From Myxococcota bacterium (GTDB lineage Bacteria > Myxococcota_A > UBA796): DNA of 64,000 bases. Shown here piece after piece: positions 7,983 to 17,545 of the stretch. The stretch spans positions 55,756 to 119,755 of the forward strand of contig JAQXDW010000141.1 in assembly GCA_029251165.1 (NCBI GenBank), written 5' to 3'. The position numbers and the translations under genes are program-made. The first letter of the stretch is position 1. The number at the start of each line of letters is the position of its first letter. A model generated the notes under the pieces. It worked only from the letters and a program-made list of their open reading frames with translations, ran no database searches and was not told where the DNA came from.

Positions 7983-10502
7983 ATGACACGACTCCACTGG
8001 TCATTCCTTATGACAGCAGCTCTGGTCGGCTGCGGAGACAAGGAAGATGCGGATGTCGATGCAGATGGAGATGGTGCATTCGCCGCCGTCGACTGCGACG
8101 ACAACGACGCCACAGTGTACCCTGGCGCTGATGAGCTCTGTGATGGGCTGGACAACAACTGCGACGAAGCGATCGACGAAGACGCCATCGATGCAGAGAC
8201 GCTCTATGCAGACAACGACGGCGACAGCTACGGCTCCGGCGCGGCGCTTCTCCTCTGCGACGGCTCCGGATATGTCTCTGACAACACCGACTGCAACGAC
8301 TCCGCTGCCGATGCCTACCCCGGCGGAACGGAGGTCTGCGATGGTCTGGACAACGACTGCAACGGCACCATCGACGAAGGCTCTGATGTCAGCACGTTCT
8401 ACAACGACGCCGACAGCGACGGCTACGGCGACGCCAAGGACAGCGTCGAGGCATGCGTTGCTCCGGCTGGCTACGTCGACAACAGCGAAGACTGCAACGA
8501 CTACAACGACGAGCTGAACCCGGAGACCCGCTGGTATCCGGACCTCGACGGCGACGGCTTCGGCTCCGAGTACGGCTTCGTCACCGGCTGTGAGCAGCCC
8601 TCAGGCTTCCTCGACAACAACGAAGACTGCGACGACGACAGCGCTGATACTTTCCCCGGCGCGGTCGCCGAGGACAAGAAGGCCTGCATGATCGACGCAG
8701 ACGGCGACGGCTACGGCGACAACAGCCCCAACCCTGGCGTCGATCCAGGTACTGACTGCCTCGACGACGACGCACGCATCTACCCCGGCAACGTCGCTGA
8801 GGATCTGACCCTGTGCATGCAGGACTTCGATCTCGACGGCTACGGCGACACCGACCCCGACACCGAGGGCGTCGACGCCGGAACCGACTGCGACGACGCA
8901 GACATGGCCAGCTACCCCGGCGCCACAGAGTACTGCAACAACGCAGACAACGACTGCAACGGGACTCAGGACGACGACTACGCCGTCGACGCCCTGACCT
9001 GGTACCAGGACAACGACGGCGACGACTACGGCGATCCAGACCTCACCACGTACGTCTCTTGCGATGAGCCCTCCGGCTACACCGACAACGATGAGGACTG
9101 CGACGACGGCGACGAAGACATCAGCCCCGAAGCCTTCGAGGACTGCACCGACGGCCTCGACAACGACTGCAACGGCAGCATCGATGAGGTCTGCATCTAC
9201 GGCACCGACGATGCAGACGTCACCTTCTCCGGTGACTCCACCTACTCCTACTTTGGCAGCTACGCCATAGACGCCGGCGACCTCAACGGCGACGGCAGCG
9301 ACGACATCGTGGTCGGAACATATGGCACCGACAGCTACCAGGGTGCAGCCTACATCTTCGCCGGCCCGTTCACCGCTGGTGACGCGCTGGCTGCCGAGAG
9401 CGACGAGCTCGCGAAGGTCAGCGGCGATGCTCCCTCGGACTACTTTGGCTATCAGATCGACATCGCTGACGTCAACGGCGACGGCTACGACGACCTCATC
9501 TCCTCCGCCATCTACGCCGAGAAGAACACCTCAGCGTACTCACTCGGCGCGATCTATACCTTCTACGGTCCGATCACCGGAGACATCAGCGCCGCCAACG
9601 CGGATCTGACCTACTGGGGTGCCAACTCCTACGACTACTACGGCTACTTCTTGGCCGAGGGTCATGACATCGATGGCGACGGCGCTGCGGAAGTGGTCGG
9701 TGGCTCCTACTACGCCGATCCCAACGGCTACAGCTCTGCTGGCATCCTCGGCATCCACAGCGACGGCACCTCCGGAGACTCCTACAGCTCCGCAGACTCC
9801 ACCATCGCTGGTACCGGAACCTACCACTACGTCGGCCGCTCCTTCGACAACCTCGGCGACGTGGATGGTGACGGCAACAACGACATGCTCTACGGCGCCT
9901 ACTACATCAACACCGCCTACGTCGTCTACGGCGCCGGCACCGGCACCGACTACACCAGCGCAGATGCAGACGCCACCTTCAACGGAACGTCGAGCACCTA
10001 CGCTGGCATCTCGGCAGCCTCTGGCGACTTCAACGACGACGGCTATGCCGACGTGGTCATCGGCTCTTACGGCTACAGCAGCTACAAGGGCGCCATGCAC
10101 TACTTCTACGGCCCGGTCTCCGGCACCTACAGCATCTCCAGCGACTACGACGCGGAGATCTCCGGAGAGAGCACCTACGAGTACTTCGGCTACTATGACT
10201 CCCAGCACACCGTTGAAGACTTCGACAATGATGGCTCCGACGACTTGCTGACCGGCTCGTACTACAACGACAGCGGAAGCTCCTCTGGTGGCGGCGCTTT
10301 CCTGTTCTACGGTGCTCCCTCGGGTGCCATGACGCTCAGCGATGCAGACATCATCATGTACGGCGACTCTTCGTACTACCTCGGCCGCGGCACCTCCACC
10401 GGTGACCTCAACGACGACGGTGCTCTCGACATCGTCACCGGCTCCTACGTCGCCAACAGCTACAAGGGCGAAGCCTACGTTCTGTTCAACGGCAGCTTCT
10501 AA
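7983..10502 (+). CDS. MopE-motif and FG-GAP repeat lipoprotein 1
   Basis: The protein has 839 residues and begins with a signal ending ALVGC followed by GDK, so it is a predicted lipoprotein. The N-terminal half holds repeats of the putative metal-binding MopE type (CDGLDNNCDEAIDED, CDGLDNDCNGTIDEG, CNNADNDCNGTQDDD and a final DGLDNDCNGSIDE), separated by DADGDGYG-like calcium-loop sequences. The C-terminal half has seven FG-GAP units (for example DLNGDGSDDIVVGTYG and DFNDDGYADVVIGSYG), the number expected for one closed seven-bladed propeller of integrin-alpha type. The strongly acidic composition suggests a calcium-binding surface protein, perhaps in adhesion. It is first of three tandem paralogues, 18 bases from the next. 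The start follows GGGAGAAG. Confidence 0.88.
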   Translation: MTRLHWSFLMTAALVGCGDKEDADVDADGDGAFAAVDCDDNDATVYPGADELCDGLDNNCDEAIDEDAIDAETLYADNDGDSYGSGAALLLCDGSGYVSDNTDCNDSAADAYPGGTEVCDGLDNDCNGTIDEGSDVSTFYNDADSDGYGDAKDSVEACVAPAGYVDNSEDCNDYNDELNPETRWYPDLDGDGFGSEYGFVTGCEQPSGFLDNNEDCDDDSADTFPGAVAEDKKACMIDADGDGYGDNSPNPGVDPGTDCLDDDARIYPGNVAEDLTLCMQDFDLDGYGDTDPDTEGVDAGTDCDDADMASYPGATEYCNNADNDCNGTQDDDYAVDALTWYQDNDGDDYGDPDLTTYVSCDEPSGYTDNDEDCDDGDEDISPEAFEDCTDGLDNDCNGSIDEVCIYGTDDADVTFSGDSTYSYFGSYAIDAGDLNGDGSDDIVVGTYGTDSYQGAAYIFAGPFTAGDALAAESDELAKVSGDAPSDYFGYQIDIADVNGDGYDDLISSAIYAEKNTSAYSLGAIYTFYGPITGDISAANADLTYWGANSYDYYGYFLAEGHDIDGDGAAEVVGGSYYADPNGYSSAGILGIHSDGTSGDSYSSADSTIAGTGTYHYVGRSFDNLGDVDGDGNNDMLYGAYYINTAYVVYGAGTGTDYTSADADATFNGTSSTYAGISAASGDFNDDGYADVVIGSYGYSSYKGAMHYFYGPVSGTYSISSDYDAEISGESTYEYFGYYDSQHTVEDFDNDGSDDLLTGSYYNDSGSSSGGGAFLFYGAPSGAMTLSDADIIMYGDSSYYLGRGTSTGDLNDDGALDIVTGSYVANSYKGEAYVLFNGSF

Positions 10503-10520
10503 AGACCAAGAGAGAACAAC

Positions 10521-12758
10521 ATGCGATATTCATGGAAAATGGCGGCTCTCTTCGTCGCCGGAAGCGTCCTGGCAGCCTGTGGCGACAAGGACGAGGCAGA
10601 CATCGGCATCGATGCTGATGGCGATGGCTTCAACGAGACCCTGGACTGCGACGACGGCAACGCCGCCATCTACCCAGGTGCCGAGGAGCTGTGCGACGGC
10701 ATCGACAACAGCTGCAGCGGCGAGATCGACGATGACGCCACCGACGGCATCACCTGGTACGTCGACGGAGACGGAGACGGCTACGGTGACACCAACGCCA
10801 GCGCCAACTTCTGCGACGGCGGCGGCAGCGGCTACGTCGAGAACGCCGACGACTGCGACGACGGCTCCGCCTACGCCTACCCCGGCGGTACTGAGGTCTG
10901 CGACGGTCTCGACAACAACTGCGACGGCACCGCCGACAACGAGCCCTCTAACGCGGCCACCTGGTTCGCCGACGCAGACGGCGACGGCTACGGTGACAGC
11001 GCAGTCAGCATGGAGTCCTGCACAGCCCCCTCCGGCTATGTCGACAACTTCAATGACTGCGACGACACCAACGCAGACCTGAACCCTGACGCCGTCTGGT
11101 ACCCCGACGCCGACCGCGACGGCTTCGGCGACGCTGACAAGAAGGGCCTCTTCAGCGGCTGCCAGCAGCCCGACGGCTACGTCGCGGACGGAACCGACTG
11201 CAACGACGACAACACCGACGTCAACCCCGACGCCGAGGAGTTCTGCGACGGCGAGGACTCTGACTGCGACGGCAAGATCGAGTCTGACGATTTTGACGAC
11301 GACGGCGACGGTCAGGCCGACTGCCAGGGTGACTGTGACGACAGCGACTCGACCGTCTTCGCTGGCGGCACGGAGATCTGTGGCGACGGCCTGGACAACG
11401 ACTGCACCACGCGGATCGACGACGGCTGCGCGATGGATGCCTCTCGGAGCGCGGATGTCACCATCACTGGTGAGACCTCCTACGACTACCTCGGCTACAA
11501 CGTCAGTGCCGGCGGTGACCTCAACGGCGACGGCTACACCGACCTCATGACCGGTGCCTACCAGTTTGAGGTCTCCAGCTCAGCGTCCTCCGCGGGTCGC
11601 GGCTACGTGTTCTTCGGTCCGATGACCAGCGGCACCTCGCTCCGCAGCAGCAACGCGGACTTCACCGTCGACGGTGACGACTCCTACGACTACCTCGGCT
11701 ACAACCTCAATGCCGGCGGCGATGTCAACGGCGATGGCTATGATGATCTCATCATCGATGCCTACGGCGACGAGGGCGACGGCGGCAGCTACAACGGCAG
11801 CATCTACCTCTTCCTCGGACCGATCTCCTCGGGTGGCTTCGACGTCGCTGACGCCGACGCCAAGATGAGCGGTGACAACACCTCCGAGTACTTCGGGCAG
11901 TACATCGCCGACTTCGTCGACATCGACGACGACGGCTTCGATGAAGTGGTCGGAGGCCGATCCTCCATTGACACCTATGCCGGCGGACTGGCCTTTTTCT
12001 CCGCCCCCACCGGCGAGCTGAACACCGAGGATGACAGCGCAGCGATCATTAGCGGCAGCGAGAGCTACGCCTATGCTGGCCGCAGCGCGACCTTCAGTGA
12101 CTTCAATGGCGACGGTGTGGTCGACATCGGCTACGGCGAGGTCGGCCTGAGCCAGGGCTTCATCATCAACGGACCAATCTCCGGTGAGCTGGACGACGGC
12201 GATGCGGACATCGACCTCTACAGCAACGACACCGGTGCCTACGCGGTCTCGCAGCTCGGTGCCGGTGACTTCAACAACGACGGCTACATCGATCTGGCGG
12301 TCGGCTCGATGTACTCCGACTTCGGCGCATCGTCGGGTGGCCTGGTGGTCACCATCAACGGCCCGCTCACGAGCTCCTCATACGACGTCGAGAATGACTT
12401 CGACTTCGCGACCTACGAGCTGGTCTCATACAACTACATGGGCGCCTACTACGACTCCATGGAGGTCGGTGACATCGACGATGACGGCAACGATGACTTG
12501 TTCATCGGCGTCTCGTACAACGATGATGCGGGCTCCTCGGCCGGTGCGGTCTTCCTGAACTACGGTCCGATGACCGGTGTCCAGAGCTCCGCGGTCTATG
12601 ACCGAGCCATCTACGGCTCTGCGACCTACCACTACATGGGTCGGGGAATCGACATGGGCGACATCGACGGCGACGGTGCCGACGACTTGCTCGCGACCAG
12701 CTACGCTGCCAGCAGCTATGCCGGCGAGGCCTACGTCTTCTTCAGCAACCAGTTCTAA
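10521..12758 (+). CDS. MopE-motif and FG-GAP repeat lipoprotein 2
   Basis: This 745-residue paralogue of the upstream gene has a signal ending VLAAC followed by GDKDE. MopE-type motifs include CDGIDNSCSGEIDDD, CDGLDNNCDGTADNE, CDGEDSDCDGK and CGDGLDNDCTTRIDDGC. Seven FG-GAP units follow (for example DLNGDGYTDLMTGAY, DVNGDGYDDLIIDAYG and DIDGDGADDLLATSY). A spacer of only 18 bases with an AGAGAG ribosome site links it to the first copy, and a strong terminator follows it. It has fewer acidic spacer repeats than the first paralogue. The role is probably a surface-exposed, calcium-binding propeller protein; the ligand is unknown. Confidence 0.88.
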   Translation: MRYSWKMAALFVAGSVLAACGDKDEADIGIDADGDGFNETLDCDDGNAAIYPGAEELCDGIDNSCSGEIDDDATDGITWYVDGDGDGYGDTNASANFCDGGGSGYVENADDCDDGSAYAYPGGTEVCDGLDNNCDGTADNEPSNAATWFADADGDGYGDSAVSMESCTAPSGYVDNFNDCDDTNADLNPDAVWYPDADRDGFGDADKKGLFSGCQQPDGYVADGTDCNDDNTDVNPDAEEFCDGEDSDCDGKIESDDFDDDGDGQADCQGDCDDSDSTVFAGGTEICGDGLDNDCTTRIDDGCAMDASRSADVTITGETSYDYLGYNVSAGGDLNGDGYTDLMTGAYQFEVSSSASSAGRGYVFFGPMTSGTSLRSSNADFTVDGDDSYDYLGYNLNAGGDVNGDGYDDLIIDAYGDEGDGGSYNGSIYLFLGPISSGGFDVADADAKMSGDNTSEYFGQYIADFVDIDDDGFDEVVGGRSSIDTYAGGLAFFSAPTGELNTEDDSAAIISGSESYAYAGRSATFSDFNGDGVVDIGYGEVGLSQGFIINGPISGELDDGDADIDLYSNDTGAYAVSQLGAGDFNNDGYIDLAVGSMYSDFGASSGGLVVTINGPLTSSSYDVENDFDFATYELVSYNYMGAYYDSMEVGDIDDDGNDDLFIGVSYNDDAGSSAGAVFLNYGPMTGVQSSAVYDRAIYGSATYHYMGRGIDMGDIDGDGADDLLATSYAASSYAGEAYVFFSNQF

Positions 12759-12795
12759 GCCAGCAACGACTGCGGTCGGTTCTCCGGCTTCAACA

Positions 12796-12824
12796 GCGCC
12801 TCCGACGACGTCGGGGGCGCTTTT
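12796..12824 (+). terminator. Rho-independent terminator after lipoprotein 2
   Basis: A ten-pair stem GCGCCTCCGA / TCGGGGGCGC (one G-T pair) with loop CGACG is followed at once by TTTT. It ends the transcript of the first two MopE/FG-GAP genes and separates them from the third. Confidence 0.85.
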
Positions 12825-12840
12825 CTAATTCTGGTATACG

Positions 12841-15150
12841 ATGCCTCCCATGAGACGCATCACCACGCCTGCCCTCCTCTCCACGCTCGCCCTCTCCGCG
12901 CTCGCCCTCACAGGCTGCGGAGACAAGACCGTCGACCTCGACAGCGACGGCTTTCCCGATGCCGTGGACTGCGACGACAACGACGCGAGCGCCTACCCCG
13001 GCAGCGAGGAGGCCTGCGACGCGGTCGACAACGACTGCGACGGGGAGATCGATGAGGATCCCACCGACGGCACCGCCTGGTACTACGACGGCGACGGCGA
13101 CGGCTATGGCTCCGCGACCTACCCGACCCTCTCCACCTGCGACTTCACCCCGCCGTCTGGCTACGTCGACAACAACGAAGACTGCAACGACGGCAGCGCG
13201 GCCTCCATGCCTGGCGGGGTCGAGGTCTGCGACGGTGAAGACAACAACTGCAACGACAGCATCGATGACTTCCCCCTCGATCCGTCGCTGTGGTACTTCG
13301 ACGGCGACGGCGACGGCTACGGCGATCCCTCCACCTCTCAGCAGCTCTGCGATTCCCCGTCGGGCTGGGTGGACAACGGCACTGACTGCGACGACACCGA
13401 CGCTGCGCTGAACCCCGGCCAGGAGTGGTACATCGACGCCGACGAAGACGGCTACGGCAACCCGGACTACCGGCTGGCGGCCTGCGGCGAGCAGGTCGGC
13501 TTCTCCGCCGACAACACCGACTGCGATGACGGTGACAGCGAGGTCAACCCTGGCCGCGATGAGCTGTGCGACGGGCTCGACAACAACTGCGACGAGACGA
13601 TCGACGAAGAGACCGCAATCGACGCGGTGAGCTGGTACGACGACGATGATGACGACGGCTACGGCGACGATGACTCCGTGGTCATCCTCTGCGATCAGCC
13701 CGACTCCACCATCGAGGTCGGCGGAGACTGCGACGACGCCGACGAGTCGGTCAACCCCGGCGCTGCGGACTGGTGCGGCGACGGCGTGGACGGCAATTGC
13801 GACGGCGACGTCGACACCCGCTGTGCCATCTCAGCCGCCGATGCGGAGGTCCGAATCACGGGTGAGTCCGCCTCGGACTACTTCGGAACCTCGATGTCTG
13901 CCGGGGGCGACTTCAACGGAGACGGGGCGGTCGACATGCTGATCGGCTCTCAGTACAACGACGACAACGGCACCTCGTCGGGAAAGACCTACCTGATGCT
14001 CGGCCCGCTGTCCGCCGGGGACTACGACGCCGAGAATGCTCCGATGACCATCACCGGCCTCTCGACGCTGGACTACCTCGGCTACCGGGTCGCACTGGGC
14101 GGAGATGCAGACAACGATGGCTACGACGAGCTGATGGTCAACGCCTACAACACCGACCTCAACTCCTCGACCACCAGCACTGGCAGCGTCTACGTCTTCT
14201 ACGGCCCGACCACTGGCGACTTTGAGGCCGATGCCGCCGAAGCCACCATCAACGGCAGCAGCAACAACGACTACATCGGTCAGTACAACCTTGGGTTCAC
14301 CGACGACCTCAACGACGACGGCAACGACGATGTCTACATCGGCTCGGTGTACTACGACACCAGCTACACCTCCGCCGGCATCCTCGCGCTGTTCTATGGA
14401 CCCGTCTCTGGCACCCTGAGCATCGACGATGCCGACGTCCAGATCACCGGCTCCTCCGGCAGCCGCTATGTCGGCTATGCCAGCTCCTTTGTCGACTTCG
14501 ACGGCGATGGCACCACCGACGTCCTGTTCAGCGAGCCCAACGCCAACACGGTCTATGGGCTGGTCGGGCCCGTCTCCGGCTCGCTGACCGCATCAGACGC
14601 CGCCGTGACCATCGCCAGCACCGACTCCGACTTCACCGGCGGACAGATCCAGAGCGGCGACTTCGACAACGACGGCTACGCCGATGTCGTCATCGGGGCC
14701 TACCTCGACGACACGTTCGAGAGCAACGCCGGGCAGGTCAGCGTTCAGTACGGTCCGATCTCTGGCTCGATGCTCATGTCCTCGGCCACCTTCAGCGTCT
14801 ACGGCCAGGCATCGATGAACTACATCGGCCGACCGATCTACGACATCACCGTCGGCGACCTCGACGGGGACGGCAGCGACGACCTCCTCTTTGGCGAGCC
14901 CAACAGCGACCTCGACTCCAGCAACGCCGGCATCGCCTACCTGTTCTACGGACCCGCCACCGGCACCGGCCAGACCGCGCTGGAGATCGCGGACCGTGTG
15001 TTCGTCGGGGAGACCGCCTCTGATGCTGTCGGCTGGGGCTCAGACTTCGCCGACATCAACAACGACGGCACCACCGACGTCCTGTTCACCGCGCGCGGAG
15101 CCGACAGCTTCTACGGTGTGGGCTACGCCATCTTCGGAGAGAGCCTGTAG
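12841..15150 (+). CDS. MopE-motif and FG-GAP repeat lipoprotein 3
   Basis: The third paralogue has 769 residues with a signal ending ALALTGC followed by GDK. MopE-type motifs are CDAVDNDCDGEIDED, CDGEDNNCNDSIDDF, CDGLDNNCDETIDEE and CGDGVDGNCDGDVD. Seven FG-GAP units follow (for example DFNGDGAVDMLIGSQ, DFDNDGYADVVIGAY and DINNDGTTDVLFTAR). It lies beyond a terminator and should have its own promoter: TATACG directly precedes the first ATG, so transcription may start within a few bases of it. That would favour the in-frame ATG at 12850 as a near-leaderless start. It converges with the next gene with a one-base gap. Confidence 0.87.
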   Translation: MPPMRRITTPALLSTLALSALALTGCGDKTVDLDSDGFPDAVDCDDNDASAYPGSEEACDAVDNDCDGEIDEDPTDGTAWYYDGDGDGYGSATYPTLSTCDFTPPSGYVDNNEDCNDGSAASMPGGVEVCDGEDNNCNDSIDDFPLDPSLWYFDGDGDGYGDPSTSQQLCDSPSGWVDNGTDCDDTDAALNPGQEWYIDADEDGYGNPDYRLAACGEQVGFSADNTDCDDGDSEVNPGRDELCDGLDNNCDETIDEETAIDAVSWYDDDDDDGYGDDDSVVILCDQPDSTIEVGGDCDDADESVNPGAADWCGDGVDGNCDGDVDTRCAISAADAEVRITGESASDYFGTSMSAGGDFNGDGAVDMLIGSQYNDDNGTSSGKTYLMLGPLSAGDYDAENAPMTITGLSTLDYLGYRVALGGDADNDGYDELMVNAYNTDLNSSTTSTGSVYVFYGPTTGDFEADAAEATINGSSNNDYIGQYNLGFTDDLNDDGNDDVYIGSVYYDTSYTSAGILALFYGPVSGTLSIDDADVQITGSSGSRYVGYASSFVDFDGDGTTDVLFSEPNANTVYGLVGPVSGSLTASDAAVTIASTDSDFTGGQIQSGDFDNDGYADVVIGAYLDDTFESNAGQVSVQYGPISGSMLMSSATFSVYGQASMNYIGRPIYDITVGDLDGDGSDDLLFGEPNSDLDSSNAGIAYLFYGPATGTGQTALEIADRVFVGETASDAVGWGSDFADINNDGTTDVLFTARGADSFYGVGYAIFGESL

Positions 15151-15151
15151 G

Positions 15152-16669
15152 CTACTGCAGCACCTGACAGCGTCCGGTGCTGGCCTGACACTGAATGGAG
15201 ACGTTGTCCGCTGCCGCCAGCGTGAAGCGGGCGACCTCCTCAGCGCTGCCGTCGGGCGTGAATTTCGCGAGGACCAGGTACTCACCAGGCTCAAGCGGCT
15301 CCCGATCAGCGAGGAACACGGGCCGGCCGGCGGGCTCCCTGCGCAGCCACACACCCACGGCATCTCCTGCGGGAGAGGCCCAGCCCAGGGCAACCGCCGC
15401 GGGCTCTTCTGCGACCGCCGCAGGCTGTCTCTCCAGAGCATCGGGAACCACCGCAGACCGGACCCACAGCAGAATCGATGCCAGCAGCACTGCGGCGACC
15501 ACAGCGAGGATGGGGATCCGCCGCGACGGTGGCGACTGAAGGGCGGGCGGGATGGGCTGCCGCGAGATCCCACCCGAAGAAGGGCGGGCAACCGCTGGCG
15601 AGGAGAGCACCACGTTCTCGGTCAGCTCCGGCTCCCCCAGCAGGTCCTCTGGCACCGAGACCGGAGAGGCAATGGGGGCGGAGAGATCGATGATGTCGTC
15701 GGTGAGGGTGTCGGGCTCGTCCAGCAGCATCGGCGGCGCTGGCGGTCCAGCTTCCCCAGCGCGCGGTGCCGGAGGGGCGGCATCCTTGACCGGCTGGGCC
15801 GCACCACGCGCCACAGGACGCGCGGCTGTCGACGCAATCTCCTGCTCCACCACTGGCAGCAGGGTCACCGCGGCCCGATCGGTGTCGAGATCTTCAAGGA
15901 TGATCAGCGGGTTGTCGTGCGTCCGAAGCTGCGGACGCGCCAGGAAGCGGATGATCATGCCCTCACGCTTCGGAGGCAGGACGACGCAGGTGGTCAGCGC
16001 TGACCAGGGAAGGACCGAGGCATACAGCGCCGCGCTGATCGCTGCGATCCCCTGGATGACCTCTGCCCAGGCCTCAGACATGCTGGTGACATCGAGGACA
16101 TCCGGCCACAGCCCGCCGTCCTCTAGCACAAGCTCTCGGGTCGGAGGCCGGATCGGCACGAAGTCAAACGGCTCGATCTTCCGGAGGTAGCGATCGAGGA
16201 CCAGGAATGCCTCCAGGCGACTCCCGGTCTTCTGGTAGGTCGAGAAGTAGCGGTCAACCGGTCGCTCCGGCGCACGACGCCCACGGGTGACCCGCCGGAG
16301 GAAGGTCCAGATCGTGTTGTGGAGGATGGTGTGATCCAGCCCACGGTCGTAGCAAGCCAGGACGTGAGCAAACCGATGCTGCTGACCGTCGTCGTCCGTC
16401 AGCAGAAAGAGCAAGAGGATCGCGAGCCCGCCGCGACCGGAGCGGAGGCCGCTCTCTCCGAGGGAGAGGTTGACGACGGAGAGAGAGAAGTCCTCCGCAG
16501 CAGGAGACGCCATGGCATGAATTGCGGCGTGCATCCGGGAGAGGTGGTCCGTGTCGAGGGGAGCAACCTCTGGAAGGATGATCCACCCCTCGCCGCCCCC
16601 CCGTCTGGGTCCGTACAGGTAGTGGTACCAGCTGCTCTCCGGTGCTGGCCGATATCGAAGGACACTCAC
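15152..16669 (-). CDS. Uncharacterised single-pass membrane protein
   Basis: The 505-residue protein starts at GTG. Residues 1 to about 260 look like a soluble globular domain with no signal peptide and no motif I recognise. A Pro/Ala-rich acidic linker follows (about 280-375), then one transmembrane helix near 383-402 (PILAVVAAVLLASILLWV) after RR, then a compact ~100-residue C-terminal domain. Basic residues before the helix predict a cytoplasmic N-domain and a periplasmic C-domain. The C-terminal part reads like a small beta-sandwich (GEYLVLAKFTPDG). The layout resembles one-pass sensors or anti-sigma-like proteins, but nothing specific supports such a role. Confidence 0.7.
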   Translation of the reverse strand: MSVLRYRPAPESSWYHYLYGPRRGGGEGWIILPEVAPLDTDHLSRMHAAIHAMASPAAEDFSLSVVNLSLGESGLRSGRGGLAILLLFLLTDDDGQQHRFAHVLACYDRGLDHTILHNTIWTFLRRVTRGRRAPERPVDRYFSTYQKTGSRLEAFLVLDRYLRKIEPFDFVPIRPPTRELVLEDGGLWPDVLDVTSMSEAWAEVIQGIAAISAALYASVLPWSALTTCVVLPPKREGMIIRFLARPQLRTHDNPLIILEDLDTDRAAVTLLPVVEQEIASTAARPVARGAAQPVKDAAPPAPRAGEAGPPAPPMLLDEPDTLTDDIIDLSAPIASPVSVPEDLLGEPELTENVVLSSPAVARPSSGGISRQPIPPALQSPPSRRIPILAVVAAVLLASILLWVRSAVVPDALERQPAAVAEEPAAVALGWASPAGDAVGVWLRREPAGRPVFLADREPLEPGEYLVLAKFTPDGSAEEVARFTLAAADNVSIQCQASTGRCQVLQ

Positions 16670-16773
16670 GCCCGTAGCCTAACGCACACGTCCGCCCATC
16701 ATCGGTCACGTCTGCTCGCGCGGCTGTCATTGTGCGCCGGTCCGAGCGCCGTGACGTCGCCGCAGGCCGCTGC

Positions 16774-17460
16774 TCAGCCGCCGCAGTACCCCGCCGAGAG
16801 CCGCAGCCCCCAGTCTGGGGCCGCCGGAGACAGTCCGACCTGCGCGGCAGCGGACAGCCGAGCCGGGCAGTCTGTGGAGGCACCGAGGCTTGCGGAGAGG
16901 CGGGCCGGGTTGTGATCCGTCGCCAGCCCCCCTCCAGCGACCACCTGAGCGGACCCCCAGCTGGTCTTCAGGGCACCGGAGAGGGCAAATTCTGGGATCG
17001 CGTCGTGGCTGGTGAACCGGAAGGGGTCACCGGCAAAGGTCATCCCAGCGGCAGCCTCCAGCCGCGCCACGTCTCCGGCTCCGAGCCGGGCCATGAGACT
17101 GATGTCGGTCTCGTCGGTGCCCAGCTGCCGCTCGTCATCGGCGTTGGGCTGCTTGACGGCGGCGGCGAGACCGAGGTCTACCGGGCCGCGCCACAGCCAG
17201 AGGTCGGTGGTCATGGTGATGTCTCCGGGGCCATGCTGGCGGGTGCCGTCGGGGTAGCGATCGAGCCGGTAGCCGTCCACCGCCAGCCCCAGGCGTGCAC
17301 GGTCTCCAGGCGCCCACACCAGGCCCGCCTCCGCGGTGAGCCGATCCCGCTCGTCAGACCAGAACGACGGGGTCTGACGGGGCATCCACGAGGCTCCCGC
17401 AGAGACCGACAGCGGTGCCGGCTCCAGTCCACCGAGCAGCGAGAGCCATCCTGGGAGCAT
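16774..17460 (-). CDS. Probable outer-membrane beta-barrel protein
   Basis: The 228-residue protein has alternating polar and hydrophobic residues throughout, with repeated short strands and turns (RLTAEAGLVWAPGDRARLGLAVDGYRL in outline, and DLGLAAAVKQP). This fits a small beta barrel. The N-terminus (MLPGWLSLLGGLEPAPLSVSAGAS) is a weak signal peptide candidate. The last strand ends RLSAGYCGG rather than in a terminal aromatic. It is divergent from the molybdopterin oxidoreductase gene across an 85-base gap that must hold both promoters. The function is unknown. Confidence 0.55.
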   Translation of the reverse strand: MLPGWLSLLGGLEPAPLSVSAGASWMPRQTPSFWSDERDRLTAEAGLVWAPGDRARLGLAVDGYRLDRYPDGTRQHGPGDITMTTDLWLWRGPVDLGLAAAVKQPNADDERQLGTDETDISLMARLGAGDVARLEAAAGMTFAGDPFRFTSHDAIPEFALSGALKTSWGSAQVVAGGGLATDHNPARLSASLGASTDCPARLSAAAQVGLSPAAPDWGLRLSAGYCGG

Positions 17461-17545
17461 GCCACCACCCTATCCCGGCGGCTGGACTTGGTGCCGCCCG
17501 CAGCCGCCTGACACCCCGGCGGCTGCGGGCGGTACACTCCTGGAC

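Noticed and set aside
8040..9200. GACGGCGAC-rich repeats considered as a non-coding repeat array.
   Set aside because: They keep the reading frame and encode calcium-loop and MopE motifs.
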